The position numbers and the translations under genes were made by a program. From assembly GCA_949346185.1 (NCBI GenBank), contig CASGVX010000054.1, positions 1 through 10,202 on the forward strand: a stretch of 10,202 nt of DNA. Direction: 5' to 3'. Within the stretch, counting starts at the first letter, position 1. Every line of letters begins with the position of its first letter. The notes beneath the pieces are model-generated. The model had not been told where the DNA came from. It made no database searches and saw only the letters and a program-made list of their open reading frames with translations. This document shows, in pieces, positions 1-6,933 of the stretch. Source of the DNA: an uncultured Lachnospiraceae bacterium. Its GTDB lineage: Bacteria > Bacillota > Clostridia > Lachnospirales > Lachnospiraceae.

Positions 1-864
1 CGCCGCCGCCTTGTCCCGATTAACCTGCGCCACCAGCGACTCCACGTCGGGAAATTTCTTTTCCCCCCGCAGAAACTGATAGAAGGAAACCTGAATTTCC
101 CTCCCGTAAATATCTTCATCAAAATCCATAATAAACGTTTCTACGCCTGTAGAAAACTCTCCTACCGTGGGTTTCCTGCCGATATTGGTCACGCCCCGAT
201 ATTGCCGCCCCCCCACGGAAACCATGGTGGCATACACGCCAAAGGGCGGCAGTATCTTTCCCGCCAGCGGAATCAGATTTGCCGTAGGCATCTGAAGCCT
301 CCGACCCAGCGCCTTCCCATGAGCCACTTCCCCCAGCAGGAAAAAGGGTTGTCCCAGAAGAAAATTCGCCTGTTCCATCTCCCCCCTGGCAAGATGCTCC
401 CGCACTCTGGTGCTGCTAATCGCCCGCCCCTCATAGGTAAGCTTTGGCACGATTTCCAACTGATAGCCATATTCTTTCTGATAATGCCGCAAGGTATCCG
501 CAGTTCCCTCCCGGTTCTTTCCAAAGCCGAAATCTTCTCCCACGCAGATATGCCTTGCGTCCATCCTTCCAATCAGAACCTCCCTCACGAAATCCTCTGC
601 CGAAAGCCCTCTGGTGGCTTCATCAAAGGGAAAGACAATCTCCCTCCGTATGCCCAGGGATTCCATGATCTGGTCTTTTTCCCGCTGAACATACACCCGG
701 TCAGCATCTGCCCCCAATCGGAAGGTAAACACTGTGGGAACAAGTTCCTGCTGTTCCAGCACCTTGGACAGCAGATAGCGATGCCCTTGGTGAATCCCAT
801 CGAACTTCCCTAGGGAAACACTGCTTCTCTCCAGCTTAAAATCCCGTCCTGTAATGATCTCCAT
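1..864 (-). CDS. ribF: RibF, bifunctional riboflavin kinase / FAD synthetase (3' end cut by window)
   Basis: Converts riboflavin to FMN and FMN to FAD in the cytoplasm. Reading the minus strand from the ATG at 864 gives 288 codons without a stop, so the last 20-30 residues of a family usually 300-320 long lie outside the window. The N-terminal nucleotidyltransferase (FAD synthetase) domain shows GKFDGIHQGH at residues 19-28 with the HxGH nucleotide-binding motif, GEDFGFGKNR at 109-118 and ISSTRVR at 149-155. The C-terminal flavokinase domain shows GEVAHGKALG (178-187), the MPTAN motif (192-196), TNIGRKPT (226-233) and VETF, where Glu242 is in the position of the catalytic base. The start lies 16 bases after the truB stop, with AGAGAGAAGAG upstream as a modest ribosome binding site, so it is the downstream partner of truB in the operon. 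Confidence 0.95.
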   Translation of the reverse strand, partial: MEIITGRDFKLERSSVSLGKFDGIHQGHRYLLSKVLEQQELVPTVFTFRLGADADRVYVQREKDQIMESLGIRREIVFPFDEATRGLSAEDFVREVLIGRMDARHICVGEDFGFGKNREGTADTLRHYQKEYGYQLEIVPKLTYEGRAISSTRVREHLARGEMEQANFLLGQPFFLLGEVAHGKALGRRLQMPTANLIPLAGKILPPFGVYATMVSVGGRQYRGVTNIGRKPTVGEFSTGVETFIMDFDEDIYGREIQVSFYQFLRGEKKFPDVESLVAQVNRDKAAA

Positions 865-880
865 GTCGCAACTCTTCTCT

Positions 881-1786
881 CTAAAACATTTTTACCACGG
901 CATAATTCTTCTTCTGTCTGCGGTAAACCGCCTTGAACCCGCCATCCTGATCATACACCAGCACCTTGCCGCCAAGTTTTTCCTGTCTGCCGTCCAAATC
1001 TCTCAGATAGCTTTCCTCCAGGATATTCCCATTGAAAAGATGCTTGCTGTACTCCGGCATAATCTGCTTCCTAGGATACTCTGGAAATAGGGAATCCACC
1101 GGCATCAGCTTCCGCTGAAATTCTTCCGGCTCCTCCAAAAGCAATCGCTCCAGTTCCCCCAGGGTAACGGCCTCCTCAATCACGAAATCCGCCACCCTGG
1201 TGCGCACCAAACTCTGCATAACCGCTCCCGTCCCCAATCTCCCGCCAATATCATGGCACAGGGTACGGATATAGGTTCCCTTGGAGCATGTGACTTCGAT
1301 TAAGAAAGTCCCCTCCTCCAAATCCATTTGCAGAATATCCAACTGGGAAATGTGGATGTTCCTTGGCTTTCTCTCCACCGTCTTCCCCTCTCTGGCAAGC
1401 TCGTATAATTTCTTCCCATTGACTTTGATTGCAGAATACATGGGAGGAATCTGGCTGCTCTCGCCCAAGAATGCAGCAGCAGCCTGCCGTACTTCCTCTT
1501 CCGTCACATCCTTATAGGAATGCTCCTCCAGAATCTCCCCGGTATCGTCCTGGGTGTCTGTCACCACCCCCAGCCTGCACACTGCCTGATATGTCTTGTC
1601 CTTTTCCGCCAGCAATTCGCAGACTTTCGTGGCCTTTCCGCAGCAGATGGGCAAGACGCCCATGGCCGCTGGATCCAGCGTGCCAGTATGCCCGATTTTC
1701 TTTTGGTGCAGGATGCCTCGAAGTTTGGCAACCACATCGTGGGAGGTATAATCAGGCTCTTTATAGATATTTAATATGCCATCCAT
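881..1786 (-). CDS. truB: TruB, tRNA pseudouridine(55) synthase
   Basis: Isomerises U55 in the T-psi-C loop of tRNAs. The 301-residue length is normal for the family. The N-terminal region has the catalytic-loop signature GHTGTLDPAAMGVLP at residues 32-46, with Asp38 as the expected nucleophile, preceded by the typical opening GILNIYKEPDYTSHDVV. A second conserved stretch, EVTCSKGTYIRTLCHDIG, lies in the middle, and the last ~70 residues look like the C-terminal PUA-like TruB extension. The ATG at 1786 follows AGAAGGAAAGGA about 8-9 bases upstream. The stop is 16 bases before ribF. Upstream there is a 78-base gap to nrnA that carries short inverted repeats. Confidence 0.97.
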   Translation of the reverse strand: MDGILNIYKEPDYTSHDVVAKLRGILHQKKIGHTGTLDPAAMGVLPICCGKATKVCELLAEKDKTYQAVCRLGVVTDTQDDTGEILEEHSYKDVTEEEVRQAAAAFLGESSQIPPMYSAIKVNGKKLYELAREGKTVERKPRNIHISQLDILQMDLEEGTFLIEVTCSKGTYIRTLCHDIGGRLGTGAVMQSLVRTRVADFVIEEAVTLGELERLLLEEPEEFQRKLMPVDSLFPEYPRKQIMPEYSKHLFNGNILEESYLRDLDGRQEKLGGKVLVYDQDGGFKAVYRRQKKNYAVVKMF

Positions 1787-1809
1787 GGACTCGGTCCTTT
1801 CCTTCTAAA

Positions 1810-1858
1810 TCTTGTGCCGCAAGACTGCATGTTCCATCTCGCCTGACAGCAAATGCAG
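1810..1858 (-). repeat. Short inverted repeats in the nrnA-truB spacer
   Basis: The 78-base spacer has no gene. It holds a 5-bp stem (TCTTG 1810-1814 / CAAGA 1820-1824, 5-base loop) and, next to it, a 6-bp inverted repeat (CTGCAT 1825-1830 / ATGCAG 1853-1858) with a 22-base loop. Neither is followed by a T-run on the minus strand, so they are not terminators. They may be nothing more than weak intercistronic mRNA folds. Confidence 0.3.
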
Positions 1859-1864
1859 ACATCT

Positions 1865-2818
1865 TTATTTTTCCATCAACTGCATTTCTATATGTTCTGT
1901 TAAATTATTGCACACATCGTGAATAGAACCCCTCATGGTACAGCCCGCAGCCCGCACATGGCCGCCTCCTCCAAAATAAACTGCCACCTTGCTCACATCC
2001 ACCACTTTATTAGATCGCATGCTCACTTTATATTCCTGATGACCCGTTTCATGGAGCAGAATCGCTACCTCCACCCCTTTGATGATGCGGAGCTGGTCGA
2101 TAATTCCATCAATATCTTCCGTCCTCGCCCCATAAAACTCCATCATGCGCCGAGTGATAGCGGCAACAATGCACTTCCCCTCCATCAGACGCATGCTGGC
2201 CAGCAATGTCCGTCCCAGCAGCTGGGTCTGGGTATAGGTACGCTCGTAAAAGCATTTGTCCATATCCTCATGGAAGGGAATCCCCTTTTCCATCAGCACG
2301 CCGGCAATCTCCATGGTTTTTCTGGAAGTATTGGGATACCGAAATCCCCCGGAATCCGTCACGATGCCGATATACAATGCTTCCGCCACCTTCTCATCCA
2401 CATATTCCGTCTCCATCAGCCCATACAGCACCTCGCAGGTGGAACTGGCATCCGCCGCCACCACATTCTCTTTTCCATACAGCTGATTGCTCACATGGTG
2501 ATCCACCACCAGGGTGCTTTCCGCCTTCTCAAATGCCTCCCGGGCATCCCCCAGCCTGTCTGCATCGCTGGAATCCAGCACTATGCAGAGGTCGTAAGTC
2601 CCATCGGCGACTTTATCTTTTACCATTTCTTCCTCTGCGAGAAAGGCAAACCTCTCCGGCAGCGTCTCTAGGTATACATGGATGCACTTGTCTGGGAAAA
2701 TATTTCTCAAATACCGCGCGGCAGCCACGCAGCCTCCCACGCAGTCCCCATCAGGACGCACATGGCCAGCAATCAGTATCCGCTCTGCCCCACTGGCAGC
2801 ACCTTTTAAATCCATCAT
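1865..2818 (-). CDS. nrnA: NrnA-type DHH phosphoesterase (oligoribonuclease / pAp phosphatase)
   Basis: Predicted cytoplasmic phosphoesterase of the DHH/DHHA1 family that degrades 2-5 nt nanoRNAs and, in Bacillus NrnA, also dephosphorylates 3'-phosphoadenosine 5'-phosphate. Numbering from the outermost ATG at 2827: metal-binding motifs GHVRPDGD (21-28), LDSSD (84-88), the DHH triad VVDHH (107-111) and IVTDSGG (155-161); the DHHA1 substrate motif GGGGHVRAAGC is at 286-296. Length ~317-320 matches the family. Start choice: AGAAAGG lies only one base from the first ATG (2827) but 10 bases from the ATG at codon 4 (2818), so 2818 is preferred; 2815 is also possible. It lies 23-32 bases after rbfA, the usual Clostridia arrangement. 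Confidence 0.93.
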   Translation of the reverse strand: MMDLKGAASGAERILIAGHVRPDGDCVGGCVAAARYLRNIFPDKCIHVYLETLPERFAFLAEEEMVKDKVADGTYDLCIVLDSSDADRLGDAREAFEKAESTLVVDHHVSNQLYGKENVVAADASSTCEVLYGLMETEYVDEKVAEALYIGIVTDSGGFRYPNTSRKTMEIAGVLMEKGIPFHEDMDKCFYERTYTQTQLLGRTLLASMRLMEGKCIVAAITRRMMEFYGARTEDIDGIIDQLRIIKGVEVAILLHETGHQEYKVSMRSNKVVDVSKVAVYFGGGGHVRAAGCTMRGSIHDVCNNLTEHIEMQLMEK

Positions 2819-2850
2819 AATCCCCATGCCTTTCTATATTCTGCAATATT

Positions 2851-3219
2851 TCAATCTTCCCCTTCTTCCTCCCTCTTCAACTCGTCAATCCGCTTGGACA
2901 TGTTGACGCCATAGGCGATGGAATCATCCATCACAAAGGTAAGCTCCGGCGTATTGCGCAGATTCAAGTTCTTGGCAAGGCAGGAGCGGATGTGGGATGC
3001 GGCGCTCTTCAGCCCCTTGCTGGTGCTCTCTCTGTCCGCCTCATCCCCCAGCACGCTCACATATACCTTGGCATACTTCAAATCCGGCGTCACATCCACC
3101 GAAACCACGGAGGTCATGGGATGGATCCTAGGATCCTTGATATCCTGAGAGATAATCTTGCTCAGTTCCCTCTGCACCTCCCCGTTCATCCGGGAATACT
3201 TTATACTGTTCTTCTTCAT
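2851..3219 (-). CDS. rbfA: RbfA, 30S ribosome-binding factor
   Basis: Small KH-like protein that binds the immature 30S subunit near helix 1 of 16S rRNA and helps late assembly. The 122-residue length is normal. Family hallmarks are the opening YSRMNGEVQRELSKIISQDI, then KDPRI at about 28-32, the beta-strand stretch SVVSVDVTPDLKYAKVYVSV, and ELTFVMDDSIAYG near the end followed by a charged tail. The ATG at 3219 is preceded by AAAAGAGGAT at good spacing. It is separated from infB by about 100 bases with a hairpin, longer than the other junctions nearby, and is followed closely by nrnA. Confidence 0.97.
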   Translation of the reverse strand: MKKNSIKYSRMNGEVQRELSKIISQDIKDPRIHPMTSVVSVDVTPDLKYAKVYVSVLGDEADRESTSKGLKSAASHIRSCLAKNLNLRNTPELTFVMDDSIAYGVNMSKRIDELKREEEGED

Positions 3220-3282
3220 AACCGAATCCTCTTTTCTATTTTAAAACCATTTCATAAACATGGCAGTCACTAGTCACATATA

Positions 3283-3315
3283 GAATGCCCCATGATCCGT
3301 AGGATATTTGCATTC
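3283..3315 (-). repeat. Intercistronic hairpin just after infB
   Basis: GAATGC (3283-3288) pairs with GCATTC (3310-3315), and inside it ATCC (3295-3298) pairs with GGAT (3302-3305) across a 3-base loop, with an extra AT/AT pairing around a one-base bulge. On the minus strand the fold starts 5 bases after the infB stop. There is no T-run after it, so it is not an intrinsic terminator. It may protect or punctuate the mRNA between infB and rbfA; that role is inferred. Confidence 0.45.
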
Positions 3316-3320
3316 CCTTT

Positions 3321-6242
3321 TTAAGTCCTAGGAACCTCCACCATGATATAAGCTTCGATCTGATCCTCCACCTGAATTTCTTGGAATCCATCAAAGACCA
3401 AACCGCACTCATATCCGGCAGCCACTTCCTTCACGTCATCCTTGAATCGTTTCAGGGACGCCAGGGAACCTTCGAATAACTGCTCCCCTTCCCGGCTGAT
3501 TCGCACGCTGCAATCTCTGACAATCTTTCCATCCAGCACGTAAGAGCCGGCAATCATGCCCACGCCGGAAGCCTTAAATGTCTGACGCACCTCGGCATGG
3601 CCAATGACCCGCTCCTCATATTCCGGATCCAGCATGCCCTTCATGGCAGACTCGATATCCTCAATGGCGTTATAAATCACCTTGTACAGGCGCACATCCA
3701 CTTTCTCCCTATCCGCCGTCTCTTTTGCAGTATTGTCCGGACGCACGTTAAATCCAATGATAATCGCATTGGAGGCGCTGGCCAGGGATACGTCCGACTC
3801 GTTGATGGCACCTACGCCACCGTGAATAATCCGCACTGCCACCTCGTCATTGCTCAGTTTCAGCAGGCTCTGCTTCACAGCCTCCACAGAACCCTGCACA
3901 TCCGCCTTGACAATCAGATTCAGTTCCTTGATATTGCCCGCCTGAATCTGGGAGAACAGACCATCCAAGGTAAGCTTTGCCTTGGTGTCATCCAATAGTT
4001 TTTCCCTGCCCTGGCTGATATAGGTCTCCGCAATATTTCTGGCTTCTTTGTCATTCTCCGTGGCCATGAAAATCTCTCCCGCATCCGGCACCGCATGCAG
4101 GCCCAAGATTTCTACTGGCGTAGAAGGTAACGCCTGCTTCACCCGCTGCCCCTTGTCATCCATCATGGCGCGAATCTTTCCATAGGCAGCGCCCACTGCA
4201 ATATTATCCCCTACTTTCAGGGTTCCCTTCTGTACCAGCACCGTAGCCACAGGCCCCCGACCCTTGTCAAGCTGAGCCTCAATCACTACGCCCCTAGCCT
4301 TCCGGTTGGGGTTGGCTTTCAGCTCGCCCACTTCTGCCGTCAGGATAATCATCTCCAAGAGCTGGTCGATGCCTTCCTTGGTGTGGGCAGACACCGGCAC
4401 GAACACCGTATCCCCTCCCCAGTCCTCGGCTACCAGTTCATGCTCCACCAATTCCTGCTTCACCCGCTCCACATTGGCGCTGGGCTTATCTATTTTATTC
4501 ACCGCCACGATAATCTCCACGCCGGCAGCCTTCGCATGGCTGATTGCCTCGATGGTCTGAGGCATCACGCCGTCATCAGCGGCCACCACCAGAATGGCGA
4601 TATCCGTTGACTTGGCTCCTCTCATGCGCATAGAAGTAAAGGCCTCATGTCCAGGGGTATCCAGGAAGGTAATCTTCTCCCCGTTAATCTCTGTGACGTA
4701 GGCGCCGATGTGCTGGGTAATGCCCCCAGCCTCCCGGTCTGTCACATGGGCTTCCCGAATGGCATCCAGCAGAGAGGTCTTTCCGTGATCCACGTGTCCC
4801 ATGACGCAGACAACCGGGGGACGCTTCTTCATCAGCCTCTCGTCCTCCTCGTCCTCCTTTAAGAGTTCCGCAATCAGATCCACCTTCTCCTCCATCTCTG
4901 CGATGCAGTTATATTCCAAGGCAATCTCCTCTGCCTCCTCATAGGTAATCTCGTGGTTCATCGTAACCATGGTTCCCTGAAGGAGCAGTTTCTTCAGCAC
5001 AGTAGCCACGGGCACCTTCATGATGTCGGACAATTCCTTGATGGTCAGTTTCTCCGGCAGCACGATATTCTTGATGCCATCCTCCGGCTCTGCCGGCTTC
5101 TTGATTGGTTCCGGCTTGATAAAGGCACCCTTGCGGTTCGGGTCTTTCTTTTTCTTATTCTTGCCGCCCTGCTTCAATGCCAGTTCCTCATCAAAATCAT
5201 CTCTTCGATCTTTTCCACGACGCTTGCTGGCACTTCTGGAATCCCTGTCAACCCTCTGCTGGCGGGACTGCTTCACCTCGGTTTTCATGCTGTCCATCGG
5301 CATGGCAGTTCCGGTGCCGCGGCGGTTGTCATTCCGGTTGCCGCCATCCCGGCCGCCGTCTCTTCCAGTCCGGTTGCCCCCGCGGCCATTGTTATTCCTG
5401 ACACCGTCCCTTCCGTTTCGGTTGCCGCCACGGCTCTCATTCCGATTGCCGCCATCCCTTCTGCCATCTCTTCCATTCCAGTTGCCGCCACGGCTCTCAT
5501 TCCGGTTGCCGTCCCTTCCGCCATCTCTTCCGTTTCGGTTGCCGCCACGGCTCTCATTCCGATTGCCGCCATCCCGGCCACCGTCTCTTCCATTTCGGCT
5601 GCCGCCACGGCTCTCATTCCGATTGTCGTTTCTAACGCCGTCCCTTTCGCCGCGGCTATGCTCTCCCCGGCCATTTCTGCTATCGCCGCCACGGTTTTCT
5701 CTGCGCTCAGAACCGCCCTGTCTCTTTTCGCCCTTCTGGCCGCTCTCCCGCCTCTCCGGCTTTTTCTCTGCCGCTGGCGCTTCCTTCTCTGCCACAGCTC
5801 CATCCTTGGGAGTTTGCTCCTTCTTTTCCGCCTTGCTCTCGGGCTGTTTCTTTTCTGCATCAGGCCGCTTTGCCTCCTCTTTCCTGACAGCCTTCTCCTC
5901 ATTCCCGGCAGCCGCCTTCTTCTCTTCCGTCCCAAGCTGCGCCTTCTGTTCCATCTCCTTTTTCGGAGCCTTCTCCTTCTGCTGGGCTTCCTTCTGGGCA
6001 GCCTCCTTCTTTGGAGCCGCCTCCACTGCCTTCTCAGGCCTCTTCTTCCCTGCCTTTTCCCCGGCAGCCTTCTTTTTATAGTACATCAAAAGAAACCCGA
6101 TGGCATCATCCTCGATGCTGCTCTGGGGGCTTTTTGCCTGAAACCCATTGGCGTTCAGCAGTTCGATCAAATCCTTGCTCTTCAAGTCCGGAAACTGCCC
6201 CTGTAAACTTCTTGCTATATCATAAATCTTCATTTTTGCCAT
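3321..6242 (-). CDS. infB: IF-2, translation initiation factor 2
   Basis: GTPase that delivers fMet-tRNA to the 30S subunit and promotes 50S joining. 973 residues, with a long N-terminal part. In order: IF2_N domain (2-54, MKIYDIARSL...), a disordered Lys/Glu/Ala-rich linker (about 55-170), an RG/N-rich repeat region (about 180-310), a basic stretch (325-375), a second IF2_N-like domain (about 395-450), then the G domain with GHVDHGKT (482-489, G1), GGITQHIG (506-513, G2), DTPGH (528-532, G3), NKID (582-585, G4) and SAH (618-620, G5), followed by domains II, III and the C-terminal fMet-tRNA-binding domain. The SD AGGAGGT at 6253-6259 overlaps the ylxQ stop codon, 10 bases from the ATG, so translation is probably coupled. 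Confidence 0.98.
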   Translation of the reverse strand: MAKMKIYDIARSLQGQFPDLKSKDLIELLNANGFQAKSPQSSIEDDAIGFLLMYYKKKAAGEKAGKKRPEKAVEAAPKKEAAQKEAQQKEKAPKKEMEQKAQLGTEEKKAAAGNEEKAVRKEEAKRPDAEKKQPESKAEKKEQTPKDGAVAEKEAPAAEKKPERRESGQKGEKRQGGSERRENRGGDSRNGRGEHSRGERDGVRNDNRNESRGGSRNGRDGGRDGGNRNESRGGNRNGRDGGRDGNRNESRGGNWNGRDGRRDGGNRNESRGGNRNGRDGVRNNNGRGGNRTGRDGGRDGGNRNDNRRGTGTAMPMDSMKTEVKQSRQQRVDRDSRSASKRRGKDRRDDFDEELALKQGGKNKKKKDPNRKGAFIKPEPIKKPAEPEDGIKNIVLPEKLTIKELSDIMKVPVATVLKKLLLQGTMVTMNHEITYEEAEEIALEYNCIAEMEEKVDLIAELLKEDEEDERLMKKRPPVVCVMGHVDHGKTSLLDAIREAHVTDREAGGITQHIGAYVTEINGEKITFLDTPGHEAFTSMRMRGAKSTDIAILVVAADDGVMPQTIEAISHAKAAGVEIIVAVNKIDKPSANVERVKQELVEHELVAEDWGGDTVFVPVSAHTKEGIDQLLEMIILTAEVGELKANPNRKARGVVIEAQLDKGRGPVATVLVQKGTLKVGDNIAVGAAYGKIRAMMDDKGQRVKQALPSTPVEILGLHAVPDAGEIFMATENDKEARNIAETYISQGREKLLDDTKAKLTLDGLFSQIQAGNIKELNLIVKADVQGSVEAVKQSLLKLSNDEVAVRIIHGGVGAINESDVSLASASNAIIIGFNVRPDNTAKETADREKVDVRLYKVIYNAIEDIESAMKGMLDPEYEERVIGHAEVRQTFKASGVGMIAGSYVLDGKIVRDCSVRISREGEQLFEGSLASLKRFKDDVKEVAAGYECGLVFDGFQEIQVEDQIEAYIMVEVPRT
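5340..5624 (-). repeat. Five-copy 57-60 bp tandem repeat inside infB
   Basis: Encodes residues about 207-301 of IF-2. The unit is about 19-20 residues, of the form NRNESRGGNRNGRDGGRDGG; copies begin near residues 207, 227, 246, 266 and 283. Copies 1-4 keep NRNESRGG almost exactly, the fifth is diverged (NNNGRGGNRTGRDGG). At DNA level, segments such as TTGCCGCCACGGCTCTCATT recur. Spacing shifts of 19/20 residues suggest in-frame slippage. The region is free of stops in several frames, which creates long spurious open frames on the plus strand. Confidence 0.9.
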
Positions 6243-6257
6243 ACGCTCTATGACCTC

Positions 6258-6560
6258 CTAGTTCATTTTCTTCAATATCGCCTGTGCCAAACCTTGATCA
6301 GTTACTGCCAGAGAAGCTCGAAATCGTTTCCCTATCCCATGTCCCAGCGATTCCTTATCGGAATACTCTCTCAGAGGCACATCATAATAGGTGCATTTAT
6401 CCGAAAACTTTTTTCTGGTATTTTCCGAGACATCCGAAGCAATAATCACCAGCCTTGCCGAACCATTCCTGATTGCTTCCTCCGTCATATACTCTCCGCT
6501 AACAACCTTGCCAGCCCTCTGCGCCAGCCCAATCATGCCGAGAACTTTATCCGTCTTCAT
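6258..6560 (-). CDS. ylxQ: YlxQ, L7Ae-family RNA-binding protein
   Basis: 100-residue protein of the ribosomal L7Ae/L30e/S12e/Gadd45 family, related to K-turn RNA binders; its cellular job is not settled. The family core is visible as GLAQRAGKVVSGEYMTEEAI (11-30) followed by ARLVIIASDVSENTRKKF and a C-terminal LAVTDQGLAQAI helix. The start ATG at 6560 overlaps the end of rnpM by 14 bases, with GGAG and GGGAAG upstream inside rnpM. Its TAG stop is embedded in the Shine-Dalgarno of infB. The position between ylxR and infB is conserved in Firmicutes. Confidence 0.93.
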   Translation of the reverse strand: MKTDKVLGMIGLAQRAGKVVSGEYMTEEAIRNGSARLVIIASDVSENTRKKFSDKCTYYDVPLREYSDKESLGHGIGKRFRASLAVTDQGLAQAILKKMN

Positions 6561-6843
6561 TCTTGCTTCCCATCTCCTTTGCCAGTTCCTGATAAATGCT
6601 CTCCGGAATAGTGATCTTTAGCGAGCGCTCCAAAGATTTTTTCTTCTGGGCAAGTTTCAGACAATCCACTGAATTACATATATATGCGCCCCTTCCATTT
6701 TTCTTGCCTGTAAAATCCACCTGAACCTCCCCCTCCGGCGTGCGGATGATGCGGATAAGCTCCTTCTTTTCCCTCCGCTCCCCGCATCCCGCACACTGCC
6801 GCATGGGATTTTTCTTCTTTGGCGGCATCTTCTTCGTTCCCAT
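6547..6843 (-). CDS. rnpM: RnpM (YlxR), small RNA-binding protein / RNase P modulator family
   Basis: YlxR family (DUF448). In B. subtilis the protein has been reported to bind RNase P RNA and modulate its activity; here the same role is inferred from family only. From the ATG at 6843 it has 98 residues: a basic N terminus, MRQCAGCGERREKKELIRI with a CxxC pair (Cys17, Cys20), GRGAYIC with Cys56 and a further Cys61, then a helical C terminus. The cysteine quartet suggests a possible metal site. An upstream GTG at 6852 adds three codons, but AGGTGAT at 6848-6854, a close anti-SD match, sits 4 bases from the ATG, so 6843 is preferred. Overlaps ylxQ by 14 bases. Confidence 0.92.
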   Translation of the reverse strand: MGTKKMPPKKKNPMRQCAGCGERREKKELIRIIRTPEGEVQVDFTGKKNGRGAYICNSVDCLKLAQKKKSLERSLKITIPESIYQELAKEMGSKNEDG

Positions 6844-6847
6844 AAAA

Positions 6848-6854
6848 ATCACCT
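6848..6854 (-). promoter_or_regulatory. Ribosome binding site deciding the rnpM start
   Basis: Minus-strand AGGTGAT matches seven contiguous bases of the anti-Shine-Dalgarno and ends 4 bases before the ATG at 6843. The alternative GTG start at 6852 lies inside this site and would have to use the weaker AGAAAGG further upstream. Confidence 0.55.
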
Positions 6855-6933
6855 ATGCCTTTCTATCGAGATAACCATCCTTGCCTCCGCTTGCCACTGC
6901 TGATGCATCAATCGTTATCCATATGTCAGCATG
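6853..6933 (-). other. nusA-rnpM spacer with inverted repeat
   Basis: No gene seen. Contains GATAAC (6870-6875) and GTTATC (6914-6919), a 6-bp inverted repeat with a 38-base loop, and within the loop the 10-bp perfect palindrome TGATGCATCA (6901-6910). No T-run follows, so the operon is expected to read through. Confidence 0.35.

Noticed and set aside
2826..2837. 12-base identity (ATGCCTTTCTAT) shared with 6855-6866, upstream of nrnA and rnpM
   Set aside because: A 12-base match within 10 kb is expected by chance a few times; both copies include ribosome-site-like AGAAAGG, which explains the similarity.
3269..3280. GTCACTAGTCAC direct repeat in the infB-rbfA spacer
   Set aside because: Only a 5-base direct repeat around a 6-base palindrome; too short to mean anything by itself.
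5285..5935. Minus-strand 216-codon frame overlapping infB in a different register (RRKR- and GMRAVAAT-rich)
   Set aside because: Out-of-frame reading of the infB repeat; no independent support for a nested gene.
5020..6081. Second plus-strand open frame of 353 codons, rich in Pro, Leu, Ser and Arg
   Set aside because: Another shadow frame of the same low-complexity, stop-poor infB DNA.
4953..6206. Plus-strand open frame of 417 codons with a repeating hydrophobic pattern (VAATALIPIAAIP)
   Set aside because: It is the reverse complement of the infB linker and tandem repeat. The pattern is produced by the RG/N repeat, and there is no fitting ribosome binding site or homology, while infB is unquestionable in this region.
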